DNA from: an uncultured Holdemanella sp.
Lineage (GTDB): Bacteria > Bacillota_I > Bacilli_A > Erysipelotrichales > Erysipelotrichaceae
NCBI RefSeq assembly: GCF_934772795.1
Contig: NZ_CAKVMR010000020.1
Coordinates: 1 to 33,403 of the forward strand
DNA: 33,403 bases
Direction of reading: 5' to 3'
Of this stretch, positions 1-8,931 are shown in pieces. Every line of letters starts with the position of its first letter. Position 1 is the stretch's first letter. The translations under genes were made by a program, and so were the position numbers. A model generated the notes under the pieces. It did no database searches and was not told the DNA's origin. It was given only the letters and a program-made list of their open reading frames with translations.

Positions 1-57
1 AATTTTAACGAATATTCACAGACCCCGAACTAGGCCCCAAATGATTGCGCTAAAACC
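1..57. other. Unassigned left edge
   Basis: Fifty-seven bases downstream of nth. No start codon with a ribosome binding site and no clean terminator hairpin is visible. It contains two C-rich blocks (GACCCC and GGCCCC) that stand out from the AT-rich surroundings. It may be the edge of a structured element or gene lying outside the window. I cannot assign it. Confidence 0.3.
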
Positions 58-702
58 CTAAATGATTTTGGTTACCCATTTCTCATATTTATCTTTCTTA
101 CAAAAGCTTTTAAATGGACATCTTTCACATTCTGGATTTCTGGAATGACAAAGATAACGACCAAAAAATATAAAGTCATGATGACCTTGATTCCATCTTG
201 AACGATCGATTTTTCGTTTTAGCTTTTCCTCAACCTTTTCAACCGAATCATTATATTTAGCTAAACCCAAACGCTTACTAACACGATTGACATGGGTATC
301 TACCGCAAAGCTAGGAATATCAAAGGCAACACTACGAACAACATTGGCCGTCTTTCTTCCAACACCGGCTAAAGACATTAGATCCTTATATGTATAAGGT
401 ACTTCACCATGATATCTTTCAACTAAATCTTTACTTAGATTGGAAATTGAACGTGCCTTATTGCGATACAAACCAATTTTTTTAATGTATGGCTCTAATT
501 CAGAAACTGTAGCTTTTGCCATCTTTTCTGCCGTAGGATACGCCATAAATAATGCTGGCGTTACCTTATTGACCATCGCATCTGTTGTTTGTGCACTAAG
601 CACTACTGCAACAATCAATTGAAATGGAGATTCATGATACAATTCACACTTCGCATTAGGAAAGATTTTCTCCATTTCATCCAGAATTTCATTCGCATTC
701 AT
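58..702 (-). CDS. nth: Endonuclease III, DNA glycosylase/AP lyase
   Basis: Base-excision repair enzyme that removes oxidised pyrimidines and cleaves abasic sites. The 214-residue length is usual for Nth. The helix-hairpin-helix LAGVGRKTA carries the catalytic Lys, AVDTHVNRV carries the catalytic Asp, and the C-terminus has the [4Fe-4S] ligand pattern C-x6-C-x2-C-x5-C (LCHSRNPEC, ERC, PFKSFC). The ATG overlaps the TGA of dnaD in an ATGA arrangement, so translation is probably coupled. The dnaD-nth pairing is the classic Firmicutes order. This is the last gene of the long minus-strand run. Confidence 0.97.
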   Translation of the reverse strand: MNANEILDEMEKIFPNAKCELYHESPFQLIVAVVLSAQTTDAMVNKVTPALFMAYPTAEKMAKATVSELEPYIKKIGLYRNKARSISNLSKDLVERYHGEVPYTYKDLMSLAGVGRKTANVVRSVAFDIPSFAVDTHVNRVSKRLGLAKYNDSVEKVEEKLKRKIDRSRWNQGHHDFIFFGRYLCHSRNPECERCPFKSFCKKDKYEKWVTKII

Positions 703-1238
703 CGCTTGCCATTCTCCAAGTCCTCAGTCGACAAGCCTTTTTGTTGCCAATTCTGAAGAATTCTTTCAATATAATTTAAATCACAAACTTCATTACATAC
801 AGCTTCATTTAATGCACAAATTACACGACGCTCATCATACATACTTGCCATATCAATGATTCTTTGCATTTCCGTTGAAGATAGTGGACGCGCAAACTCC
901 ATTTCAAATTGTTCGAGTAAAGAACGATCAATAGAAGTATTATTTGCTTGAGAAAGTTCAAAGATTCCTTCAATATTAAAAATCAAAGATCCATTCGCAT
1001 AATCTAAAGTTAAATAGCCTTTATCGGATAATTCCGTAAAAATATCTTCCACTTCATCGATACTGATTTTTAGCTTTTCACTAATCAATTCATGATCAAT
1101 TGAAATATGCTGCTGGTTGAAAAAATCAATCAACAATACGACTAATATTTCTTTTGGTTCTAGAACAAGATCTTGTAGATGATCAATGATCCAAGTTCTA
1201 CGATCTACATAAGGTGCATTAAAATCAAAATCAGCCAT
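699..1238 (-). CDS. dnaD: DnaD replication initiation/primosome protein
   Basis: DnaD helps load the replicative helicase at oriC and restart sites in Firmicutes. The 179-residue protein has an N-terminal winged-helix part (about residues 1-95, beginning PYVDRRTWIIDHL) and a C-terminal DnaB_2/DnaD domain ending in the family motif YIERILQNW. It is shorter than the Bacillus subtilis protein (about 230 residues), mainly at the C-terminal tail that contributes to DNA binding, so its DNA-remodelling activity could differ. Its ATG overlaps the TAA of the upstream gene by one base, and its own stop overlaps the nth start. Confidence 0.92.
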   Translation of the reverse strand: MADFDFNAPYVDRRTWIIDHLQDLVLEPKEILVVLLIDFFNQQHISIDHELISEKLKISIDEVEDIFTELSDKGYLTLDYANGSLIFNIEGIFELSQANNTSIDRSLLEQFEMEFARPLSSTEMQRIIDMASMYDERRVICALNEAVCNEVCDLNYIERILQNWQQKGLSTEDLENGKR

Positions 1239-1705
1239 TATTGTATCTCCCTTTCATAAACACGTTCAAAACTATCATAATCCAATAAAATCAATTTATT
1301 CGATCCACGAATCTCATATACCGGATTGTTGTAGCCATATCCAAGTACAATCGAATCACATTTGATATCATAGTTTTTTTTCGCAATACGCTTTGCCTTT
1401 TTATAATTCAAAGTCTCAATATCTCTTGAAGTAATCAGTTCAGACTTCGCATTATACCAATACAGAGTTGTATCATCATATCCCTGATAGGTTGTGTAAT
1501 CAAAGACATGCTCACTCAAACCTTGAATATTCTTATTTTGTTTAACAATTTTTTCAATTCTTTGCGCATAAATCTGTTCCTTAACACGATTTGGTCCACT
1601 AATAAACTCAGACCAAATCAAAAGTAATACAAGAACAAGAATGATGACCAATGCCACTGTAGTCGTTGTTCCATGCTGTCTTTTACGCTTATGCTTTAGT
1701 CCCAT
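1238..1705 (-). CDS. TseB/YpmB-like membrane-anchored protein
   Basis: A 155-residue protein with a basic N-terminus (KHKRKRQH), one transmembrane segment (about residues 16-32, VALVIILVLVLLLIW) and an extracytoplasmic domain. The C-terminal part has the PVYEIRGSNKLILLDYDS pattern of the DUF5590/YpmB fold (PepSY-like). In B. subtilis YpmB (TseB) lies beside aspB-dnaD-nth and is linked to elongasome penicillin-binding protein function; the same neighbourhood here supports the call. Sequence similarity is weak, so the assignment leans on topology, length and synteny. It lies 18 bases behind mtnN and overlaps dnaD by one base. Confidence 0.65.
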   Translation of the reverse strand: MGLKHKRKRQHGTTTTVALVIILVLVLLLIWSEFISGPNRVKEQIYAQRIEKIVKQNKNIQGLSEHVFDYTTYQGYDDTTLYWYNAKSELITSRDIETLNYKKAKRIAKKNYDIKCDSIVLGYGYNNPVYEIRGSNKLILLDYDSFERVYEREIQ

Positions 1706-1723
1706 TCTTACCCCTCCTTTTTA

Positions 1724-2404
1724 CTATATACGCATCAACCAATTTTCAATTAATTTAGCCGATTGAGCACTTGCCTTAGAAACATAGGTTGAAAATTCCA
1801 TTGGATTTTCATTATGATGCACAACATCACTTAAACAACGCACAATCACGAATGGAATATTAAATTTTGTGGCAACAGCACCAATCGCTCCTGCTTCCAT
1901 TTCTGAACAAATTGAGTCTGGGAAATTGTTCATTAATTTTTCAAAATCCTCATCTCTAGACATAAACAAGTCTTGCGAAGCAATCGTACCTACATGATAA
2001 CGAATCTTCATCGCATTTGCCGCTTCAATACAGCTTTGGCTCAATTTTTCATGACTATTATACACCAATCCAACACCAGAAGGACCATCTAATGGACTTG
2101 TATCATAATCTGCCTGTACAACCTTATCACTAATCACAATATCCAACACTTGTTCATCCTGTGTTAATCCACCAGCTGTACCCACATTAATAATGCTGTC
2201 GATGTTTTCTTGCATACACAAAATAGTACAAGACATAGCCGCATAAGCCTTACCTACACCGCTCTTGCATAAAACTACATCTTTACCTTGCCATTTTCCA
2301 TATGTTAATGTACATCCCGCAATCGTTTTTGTATGATCCACAGAATCCATACGCTTTTCAAATTCCAAGATTTCAGCATCCATTGCCGCTACAATCCCAA
2401 TCAT
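1724..2404 (-). CDS. mtnN: 5'-methylthioadenosine/S-adenosylhomocysteine nucleosidase
   Basis: Hydrolyses MTA and SAH to adenine plus the thioribose or ribosylhomocysteine, recycling products of SAM-dependent reactions. At 226 residues it matches the family. Visible motifs are MIGIVAAMDAEI at the N-terminus with the catalytic Glu, a VGTAGGL phosphate-binding loop, SEMEAGAIGAVA with the ribose-binding Glu, and RCLSDVV with the catalytic Asp. It overlaps the upstream methyltransferase gene by four bases (ATGA), a sensible pairing because methyl transfer yields SAH. Confidence 0.96.
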   Translation of the reverse strand: MIGIVAAMDAEILEFEKRMDSVDHTKTIAGCTLTYGKWQGKDVVLCKSGVGKAYAAMSCTILCMQENIDSIINVGTAGGLTQDEQVLDIVISDKVVQADYDTSPLDGPSGVGLVYNSHEKLSQSCIEAANAMKIRYHVGTIASQDLFMSRDEDFEKLMNNFPDSICSEMEAGAIGAVATKFNIPFVIVRCLSDVVHHNENPMEFSTYVSKASAQSAKLIENWLMRI

Positions 2405-3111
2405 TCTTGTACCTTCTTTCTACATACATAAAAATACTTTTCACCAGGCGCAATCCCCTCAATATCAAAATCCGTTGTGACTTTTAAAATATCAAAATAT
2501 TTTGATAAAGTATCACTCAACCATTTTGGATCATATACCCTTTGAATATGATGCTCCTGAACAACTTTATCTTTCATATAAAACGCAAAATCCTGATATA
2601 CATAATCATCTTCTGCCATGATCGACCATTGATATTGACAACCATCTTCAAAAGCACCTGTCTCATTATATTCAGAATCAAACTCTTCTAAACGATCTAA
2701 AGAATGTGTATCAAAGAAGAATAGTCCATTTGGCTTTAAATGCTGACTGACTTCATGAAAGAATGCATCAATTTCTTCTTTTTCCAAAATATAGTTAAAA
2801 CTATCACACAAACAGAAAATACCAGAGTATGTTTCTAGATTTTCTAAATTTCGCATATCCTGACATAAAAATTGAATGGAACCCTCTAAATTTTTACTTT
2901 TAGCCTGCTTTACCATTTCTTCACTCAAATCAAGAGCTGTCATAGTATATCCTTTTTGCGCAAGCATCTCTGTAATTTCACCACTACCACAAGCCAGTTC
3001 TAAACAATCACAAGGCGCAAGTTCACTCTCAATCCAAGATACCCATTCTCTAGATGCCTCTTCATCTTTTACTAACGCATCATAATAATGTGCCAATGTA
3101 TTATAAATCAT
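2401..3111 (-). CDS. Class I SAM-dependent methyltransferase
   Basis: A 236-residue Rossmann-fold methyltransferase. Motif I is LELACGSGEITEMLA, followed by the acidic end of strand 2 (TALDLS) and a motif-IV-like FCLCDSFNYIL. FFFDTHS follows in the next strand. This is the YqeM-type position found in the B. subtilis yqeG-yqeH-aroE-yhbY-nadD-yqeK-rsfS-yqeM string, immediately after rsfS, which supports orthology to YqeM. The substrate is not known from sequence. It overlaps rsfS by 11 bases and mtnN by four. Confidence 0.85.
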   Translation of the reverse strand: MIYNTLAHYYDALVKDEEASREWVSWIESELAPCDCLELACGSGEITEMLAQKGYTMTALDLSEEMVKQAKSKNLEGSIQFLCQDMRNLENLETYSGIFCLCDSFNYILEKEEIDAFFHEVSQHLKPNGLFFFDTHSLDRLEEFDSEYNETGAFEDGCQYQWSIMAEDDYVYQDFAFYMKDKVVQEHHIQRVYDPKWLSDTLSKYFDILKVTTDFDIEGIAPGEKYFYVCRKKVQE

Positions 3112-3439
3112 ACGTTTTTACTGGAACATCCGAATATAAACGGTCCAGATTATAAACCTGCCTTTCCTCATTCACAAATAAATGGACTACAACTTCTTTT
3201 AAATCAATTAAAAGCCATTTCGAACCTGAGTCACCCTCAATATGCATATCCCCCATATATCCAGCTTCTCTTAAACGATCCTTAATGTTTTGTGCAATCG
3301 CATTATTCTGACGAATATTTGTAGTTGAACAAACAATCATTGAATCCATAAAAGGAGTCAAACTCGTTACATCATATACACGTACATCTTGTGCTTTCTT
3401 TTCACAGATCGCATGAACTACAATATCTAAAATTTCCAT
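3101..3439 (-). CDS. rsfS: Ribosomal silencing factor RsfS
   Basis: RsfS binds ribosomal protein uL14 on the 50S subunit and blocks joining with 30S when nutrients are short. The 112-residue length and the sequence features DVTSLTPFMDSMIVCS, the Gly-rich MHIEGDSGSKWLLIDL and VVVHLFVNEER are those of the family. It directly follows the nadD-yqeK gene with a two-base gap, the usual Firmicutes order. Its 3' end overlaps the methyltransferase start. Confidence 0.95.
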   Translation of the reverse strand: MEILDIVVHAICEKKAQDVRVYDVTSLTPFMDSMIVCSTTNIRQNNAIAQNIKDRLREAGYMGDMHIEGDSGSKWLLIDLKEVVVHLFVNEERQVYNLDRLYSDVPVKTYDL

Positions 3440-3441
3440 GT

Positions 3442-4458
3442 TTATCCTCTCTTTAAATACTCCCGGTTTTGTTCAACCACCAAATCAAATCCTTCTTTGA
3501 TATCCTTGTTACAAATCTCAATCAATTTAGAAGAATCATATCCACGCAAAGGATCTAATTTATCTGCACAAAATACCATCATCGCATATGGATCTTGACT
3601 CGTACCTAATACATGATGATAAATCGCATTATAGATAATTGGATTCTCAATTAAAAAGATATCTTTCGTGACAGCAGCCCCGACAAAACCATGCCATACA
3701 GCCACAGGATATTCCATATTTTCAGGACACACACTCTGCATCCATTTTAACATTTCATCCTTAGGCATATATTTAGCTATATCATGAAACAAACCAATAT
3801 AATACGCAATATGCATATCATACCCATTGTTCAACGCAAACTCTTCACAAAGTTTGGCAACCGATAAAGAATGCTTATATCTTTTCTCTGTCAATCTAGA
3901 AGCAACAAAATCTTTCACATACAATCGATTTCGATAGATATAACGCAAAACTTCTTCTGGTAAATAATTCAACTTATTTCCCATACGAATATCTGAACTT
4001 GAAACAGGAACCGAAGGCATGCGCATACACATAATGTCATACTTTGAATCGGCTAGCTTGCCATCTCTATCAAAACATACAAAATGCGCCATCTTTACAA
4101 GTTCATCTGCATGATACCACTTATCAAACTGCACCAATTGATCATTACCAATGATCCAATAAAACTCATGTTCCGGATATCTTTCAACCAATTCTTTTAA
4201 CGTATCATACGTATAACTCTTACCTGCTCTTTCAAGTTCAAGTGTACAAACTTTAAATTTTGGGCTTTTCTTAACCACCAAATCAATCATGGCCAAACGC
4301 TCTTGATCCAATGTCAGATCATGATCTTTTAAAGGCGTATTCGACGTTGGCATAAACCATACTTCATCTACACCTAATCCCTGCAAAGACTGATTTGCCA
4401 TTTGAATATGTCCATCATGTATAGGATCAAAAGAACCTCCTACAATGGCAATTCTCAT
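3442..4458 (-). CDS. nadD: Fused nicotinate-nucleotide adenylyltransferase and HD-domain Ap4A hydrolase
   Basis: A 338-residue two-domain protein. Residues 1 to about 190 are NadD, which makes deamido-NAD from NaMN and ATP: nucleotidyltransferase motif GGSFDPIHDGHI and the ISSTxIR-like SSSDIRMG. Residues from about 195 onward are YqeK-type HD domain (RYKHSLSVAKLCEEFA, then GLFHDIAKYMP with the HD pair), a family known to split diadenosine tetraphosphate. In B. subtilis nadD and yqeK are separate adjacent genes; here they form a single reading frame with no stop between. It overlaps yhbY by four bases. Confidence 0.93.
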   Translation of the reverse strand: MRIAIVGGSFDPIHDGHIQMANQSLQGLGVDEVWFMPTSNTPLKDHDLTLDQERLAMIDLVVKKSPKFKVCTLELERAGKSYTYDTLKELVERYPEHEFYWIIGNDQLVQFDKWYHADELVKMAHFVCFDRDGKLADSKYDIMCMRMPSVPVSSSDIRMGNKLNYLPEEVLRYIYRNRLYVKDFVASRLTEKRYKHSLSVAKLCEEFALNNGYDMHIAYYIGLFHDIAKYMPKDEMLKWMQSVCPENMEYPVAVWHGFVGAAVTKDIFLIENPIIYNAIYHHVLGTSQDPYAMMVFCADKLDPLRGYDSSKLIEICNKDIKEGFDLVVEQNREYLKRG

Positions 4459-4745
4459 TTTTTAAGCCCCAATTTATTTTCTTTACTTCTTCTATACAAT
4501 AAGAATGTATGTCCAACAATATGTACCACTTCACTACCTGTTGCACTTGCACACTCAATAGCTGCCTCACGCACATCCACTGGACATGTCTTTAATAAAT
4601 TACACTTTACTAATTCATGTGCCTCTAATGAATCCGATAAAGTATCCATTAGATTATCACTCAAACCATCTTTTCCAATTTGGAATAATGATCTATACTC
4701 CATTCCTAATTTTCTTAAATATTTTTTATTTTGACTCGTTAACAT
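4455..4745 (-). CDS. yhbY: YhbY-type CRM-domain ribosome assembly protein
   Basis: A small RNA-binding protein of the CRM domain family associated with pre-50S particles. The 96-residue sequence shows the N-terminal LTSQNKKYLRKLGM, then FQIGKDGLSDNLMDTL, and the late G-x-x-F-like segment IVGHTFLLYRRS with basic residues after it. It sits between yqeH and nadD as in many Firmicutes. Its ATG overlaps the stop of yqeH by one base and its stop overlaps the nadD start. Confidence 0.93.
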   Translation of the reverse strand: MLTSQNKKYLRKLGMEYRSLFQIGKDGLSDNLMDTLSDSLEAHELVKCNLLKTCPVDVREAAIECASATGSEVVHIVGHTFLLYRRSKENKLGLKK

Positions 4746-5824
4746 TAAATCATCGCCTTTCTAAACGTTACTTGAATTCCCTTATGTACTTTTACATATA
4801 CATCTTTTACTTGTCCACTAATACAGAACCATCCAATACCATGAATACACACATCCATCTTTTCTCCCTCAATCTTAGGAGCATGGAAAGTATGCATCGT
4901 TAATAAAGAAGTATCTACACATGGTACTAACATACCATTTAAATGTTTTTGCCATAATGCATCCGCATTACTTAATTTTCCTCTATGAATCGATAAAGAA
5001 CGAGAGAAATATCCAACTACCGTTGCCTTACCACTTACTACCACATCAAGTCTTGCCAAACCTGCAGCCGCAAACGATTGATCTTCAAAGATTTGCGAAA
5101 CAAATGGACGAATTGGCTTTGTCGGAATAACTGTCTTTAAATCTTTAGGTTGTAAATGTGTTAATAAAGAATGCGTATTCTCAATACCTGGCGTATCATA
5201 AATCGTATAATCCTCAAAAGGAATTGGAACTAAATCCAATGTAGTTCCTGGATTTTGAGAAGTCGTTAAATCTTTCGATGCCAATAAATGATTCAATACA
5301 GTGGATTTTCCTGCATTGGCAACACCCATAAAAATCACATTTCGGTTCTTACGATACTTCAAAATCGCATTCACAATACGAGATGAGTATTCTCTAGATT
5401 TATCATTTTCCTTTAATAGATAACCACAAATCACAATATCCTTCACAATAATATTTTCTTCGTGAAGACGATACTTTACAAAGTTAATGATTTTTTCATC
5501 CGTTAAAGTTGTAGGCAAAACATCACGCTTCGTTAATACCATCACAATATCTTTACCTGGAAGTTTTTGATTCAAACGCGAAATTAAGTTAGCCTCAAAC
5601 GCAAATAAATCAACAACCCAGAATACCACACCATCGATTTTATTGATTTTTTCTAAAGTGGCATTGGACTCAATTCCCTGCTGCATATTGATTGTAACAT
5701 CGCCATAATGACGAATACGATAACATCTTTGACAATAAGAAGCATCTAAAGTAGGAACATAGCCTAGTGCATTTTCATCTTCGTTTTGTAGTAAAACACC
5801 ACAACCCTTACAATATTTAGTCAT
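4745..5824 (-). CDS. yqeH: Circularly permuted ribosome biogenesis GTPase YqeH
   Basis: YqeH is needed for 30S subunit assembly. The 359-residue protein begins with a treble-clef zinc finger (CKGCG at the N-terminus and CQRC about 30 residues later). The GTPase motifs are in permuted order: TKRDVLP (G4) first, then GVANAGKSTVLNHLL (G1) and YDTPG (G3). The C-terminal half is the RNA-binding region. I place the start at the ATG at 5824 because a GAGG lies eight bases upstream; a GTG three codons earlier would overlap that Shine-Dalgarno. It overlaps yqeG by eight bases. Confidence 0.95.
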   Translation of the reverse strand: MTKYCKGCGVLLQNEDENALGYVPTLDASYCQRCYRIRHYGDVTINMQQGIESNATLEKINKIDGVVFWVVDLFAFEANLISRLNQKLPGKDIVMVLTKRDVLPTTLTDEKIINFVKYRLHEENIIVKDIVICGYLLKENDKSREYSSRIVNAILKYRKNRNVIFMGVANAGKSTVLNHLLASKDLTTSQNPGTTLDLVPIPFEDYTIYDTPGIENTHSLLTHLQPKDLKTVIPTKPIRPFVSQIFEDQSFAAAGLARLDVVVSGKATVVGYFSRSLSIHRGKLSNADALWQKHLNGMLVPCVDTSLLTMHTFHAPKIEGEKMDVCIHGIGWFCISGQVKDVYVKVHKGIQVTFRKAMI

Positions 5825-6341
5825 CAAATTCACCTCGCTTCAATACTTTTTTCTTTTCTAAATAACCATATATTAATTCTTCAAAGAAACGAAATACCTT
5901 TGTGATATTTCGATCCTTGATCGCAATAGGAGCCGTTAATATTGTATATAGCCCCCAAATATTTCCACCCAATATATCCGTGTACATTTGATCGCCTAAA
6001 ATCGCAATCTGATTTGCCTTTAAACCATGATCTCTCATTGCCTTTTTAAAACAAAACGGAAATGGTTTACATGAAAATGGATATGTATTTGAAACTGGAA
6101 GATGCTTGCCAAAATTCTTACCTCTAGAACTTGGTGAATTTGAACAAAGTGCAACCTCAATTCCATTCCTTTTTAACTTATTTATAAAATCAATCACATC
6201 CTGATTTGGACATTCTTCATCATACGCCACAAGCGTATTATCAATATCACAAAGAAGTAATTGTATTCCCTTTTCATGAAGTTTTTGAATATTCAAAGTT
6301 TTAAAACTTTGAACATAATAATCCGGCGCAAAAATATTCAT
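5817..6341 (-). CDS. yqeG: YqeG family HAD phosphatase
   Basis: A HAD-superfamily phosphatase of class IIIA. The 174-residue protein has motif I LLCDIDNTLVAYDE (nucleophile Asp and acid-base Asp), motif II ALCSNSPSSRG, and the late ILGDQMYTDILGGN with the paired acidic residues. It is the standard partner upstream of yqeH. The physiological substrate is not settled in the literature I know. It starts directly after the stop of the FAD protein gene. Confidence 0.93.
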   Translation of the reverse strand: MNIFAPDYYVQSFKTLNIQKLHEKGIQLLLCDIDNTLVAYDEECPNQDVIDFINKLKRNGIEVALCSNSPSSRGKNFGKHLPVSNTYPFSCKPFPFCFKKAMRDHGLKANQIAILGDQMYTDILGGNIWGLYTILTAPIAIKDRNITKVFRFFEELIYGYLEKKKVLKRGEFDD

Positions 6342-7913
6342 CTAAAAATCCCCTTTGGCAAAGTATTCAATCAAATGCTCAGCACTACGAATGCCATCAA
6401 TAGCACTCGTCATAATGCCACCTGCATAACCACTACCTTCACCACTTGGATAGATACCTTGAATATTCGAAACATAAGATTCTTTATCACGCACCAAACG
6501 TACGCTGCTGCTGCTTCTTGATTCTACAGCACTTAGTATTGCTCCATTAGAAACAAAGCCAGGCACTTTCTTTTCAAAATGTTCTAATGCTTCATGTAAA
6601 GCTAGATTGACTTCTTTAGAGAATAAATCATTCAAATCACAGAATGTTGTCCCAATTGAATACGTTGGTAATACCGATTCAAATTGATTGGATACTTTAT
6701 TCTCTAGATAATCCTTTGCAAGCTGTACACAAGCCTTATAATCTTGTCCCATCAAGAAAGCTTTCTTTTCTAAATCTTCCTGATATTTTAACCCGGCAAA
6801 CAATTCATTACCATAATCCGAATCATTGATTTGCACAAGCAATGCACTGTTGGCATTTTCTCCACTACGACTCGCATATGACATACCATTCACAACCAAT
6901 TGTTCTTTTTGACATGAACTTGGAATCACGTAGCCCCCTGGACACATACAGAAAGTATATACACCTTTTGAATTTGATGCCGTATATGTCAATTGATAAC
7001 GTGCTGGAATCAATCTTTCATCTTGACTATATTCATGAAGCATGGCCTCATTGATATATTTTTGTTTATGTTCAATACGAACACCGACCGCAAACGGTTT
7101 ATTTTCAACGTGTATACCATGTTGATGAAGCATTAAAATGGTATCACTCGCACTATGTCCAGTCGCAAGAATCAAAGCGTTACAATCTACCCATTGGTGA
7201 TGGAAATAGATTTGTTTCAAAGTACCATTTTCCACTTTAATATCATCTAACTTTGTATCAAAATAGAAAGTTCCTCCCAAACGTTCAATTTCTTCACGAC
7301 AATTTCGAATAATCGCCAAGAAGGCATCTGTACCAATATGAGGATGCTGATCAATCAAAATATCAGACTTTGCTCCAAAAGAAACAAGTTCCTCTAAGAC
7401 TTTACGACATAACGAATCTTTCGATCTTGTCGTTAACTTTCCATCACTAAAGGCACCAGCTCCACCTTCACCAAATTGGACATTGCATTCTTCATCCAAA
7501 ACTCCATTTTCCCAAAAAGTTTCTACTTTTTGTTTACGAACATCCACTTTTGATCCTCGCTCCAAAACAATAGGTTTATATCCTGATTGTGCAAGAATCA
7601 AAGCCGCAAACATACCAGCAGGACCAAAACCAACGACAACAGGTCTAGCCAATAGTGCATGTTTGCCACTCTTTACTGGATGATACGTTTCATCTGGAGT
7701 TAGAGAAACATCTTTTAGCTTTAAAAGCTTCTTTTCATTTTTAACTTTACAATCTACGACATACGAAAATAAGACCTTCTGGTGACGTGCGTCCACACTT
7801 TTTCTATGTACGTGCCACTGCAAAAGGTCTTCTTTACGGATTCGCAGTTTTTTTAAGATCTGTGCCTCAATTTCATTTTCGTTAGCACATTTCACCTGAA
7901 ATAATCGAATCAT
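6342..7913 (-). CDS. FAD-dependent dehydrogenase of unknown substrate (COG2509-like)
   Basis: A 523-residue flavoprotein. After an N-terminal small domain (residues 1 to about 85) comes the dinucleotide-binding motif VVVGFGPAGMFAALILA, then VLERGSKVDVR and QFGEGGAGAFSDGKLTT, which are characteristic of the uncharacterised NAD(FAD)-utilising dehydrogenases. ILATGHSASDT and a C-terminal GIYPSGEGSGYAGGIMTSA complete the FAD site. Length agrees with the family. The reaction is unknown. It is four bases downstream of the acyltransferase-like gene and one base upstream of yqeG, so it is part of the same transcription run. Confidence 0.85.
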   Translation of the reverse strand: MIRLFQVKCANENEIEAQILKKLRIRKEDLLQWHVHRKSVDARHQKVLFSYVVDCKVKNEKKLLKLKDVSLTPDETYHPVKSGKHALLARPVVVGFGPAGMFAALILAQSGYKPIVLERGSKVDVRKQKVETFWENGVLDEECNVQFGEGGAGAFSDGKLTTRSKDSLCRKVLEELVSFGAKSDILIDQHPHIGTDAFLAIIRNCREEIERLGGTFYFDTKLDDIKVENGTLKQIYFHHQWVDCNALILATGHSASDTILMLHQHGIHVENKPFAVGVRIEHKQKYINEAMLHEYSQDERLIPARYQLTYTASNSKGVYTFCMCPGGYVIPSSCQKEQLVVNGMSYASRSGENANSALLVQINDSDYGNELFAGLKYQEDLEKKAFLMGQDYKACVQLAKDYLENKVSNQFESVLPTYSIGTTFCDLNDLFSKEVNLALHEALEHFEKKVPGFVSNGAILSAVESRSSSSVRLVRDKESYVSNIQGIYPSGEGSGYAGGIMTSAIDGIRSAEHLIEYFAKGDF

Positions 7914-7917
7914 AAGC

Positions 7918-8931
7918 TTACAGTAATTTTTTTAAGATCGAATATTGATCCTGATAACGCGTCACAAAACCTGCCAAACATTGTGCACATGCCAAAGTTA
8001 AGAAATAAACAACTAAATGCGCATGTGGCATCAATGCCAAGAAGATTTTGGCAAACAAAATATGTGAAGTATAAATCATCAATGAATCATGACGTAAAAT
8101 TGTAAACATTTTACGATATGGAATATTGACCTTTAATAAATAATTCACTAAGAAATAAATAGCGGGAACTAAACAAATATACATACTTGTTAGATCTCTT
8201 AAAATACCGAAATGACGATATATAGATACTTCCGCAAAGAATAATACAAAACTAATCAAGAAACCAATCAAGCTAACCTTTTTAGGTAAACGACGTGTTC
8301 TTGAAAGTAATAAACCAATCGCAATAAACATAGGACCAAAGAAGATTCCATTTCTTGCGGTTGACAATGTTTTTGTAAAGAAACCAAAGAAGAAGGATAT
8401 ACCTGGAATACTTTCCCAAATTGGTGTATATACATTAATCAAGTAACCTACAAAATATAATATAAATGTAGTCAACAATGTGAAGTTCAAGCCTTTTTTC
8501 TTATACAAATAGTACACAATTACATCCGCTAACATTAAAGCTGGTAAAAACCACAAGTGATAATAACTTCCATTCAAGAAAAAATCTCTCACATATGTAA
8601 ATAAATACTTAATATGGAAACCTGTGTGCGTATAATCAAAAATCGTATATGGCAAATAAAGAATTGTCCAAATCAAATAGATTCTAAATAAACGAATCAA
8701 TGCCTTCTTTAAACGAGTCTCATTCAAATCTTCATTTTCTGAATCATAGTTTCTAAAGAAGAAGAATCCACTTGTCGTAAAAAAGAATGGAACAGCCAAA
8801 CGACATACAGTATGAATAAAGTACGTGTTAAATGTTTCAGAAATCTCTAAAAATGGAAATGTATGAACACATACAACCAATAAAGCCGAAACATAACGCG
8901 CAATATCTATCGATGCATACTGTCTTTTCAT
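7918..8931 (-). CDS. Acyltransferase-3 family membrane protein, VanT N-terminal-like
   Basis: A 337-residue polytopic protein with about ten hydrophobic segments. The first segment carries the acyltransferase-3 signature R-x10-H (Arg12 and His23, in SIDIARYVSALLVVCVHTFP). LAVPFFFTTSGFFFF and SYYHLWFLPALM resemble, from memory, the membrane half of the VanT serine racemases. In VanT this membrane part is fused in front of a racemase domain; here it is a separate gene that starts inside the stop codon of the racemase gene (ATGA overlap). In VanT the membrane half is thought to help L-Ser uptake. An alternative is O-acetylation of a cell-envelope sugar. Confidence 0.8.
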   Translation of the reverse strand: MKRQYASIDIARYVSALLVVCVHTFPFLEISETFNTYFIHTVCRLAVPFFFTTSGFFFFRNYDSENEDLNETRLKKALIRLFRIYLIWTILYLPYTIFDYTHTGFHIKYLFTYVRDFFLNGSYYHLWFLPALMLADVIVYYLYKKKGLNFTLLTTFILYFVGYLINVYTPIWESIPGISFFFGFFTKTLSTARNGIFFGPMFIAIGLLLSRTRRLPKKVSLIGFLISFVLFFAEVSIYRHFGILRDLTSMYICLVPAIYFLVNYLLKVNIPYRKMFTILRHDSLMIYTSHILFAKIFLALMPHAHLVVYFLTLACAQCLAGFVTRYQDQYSILKKLL

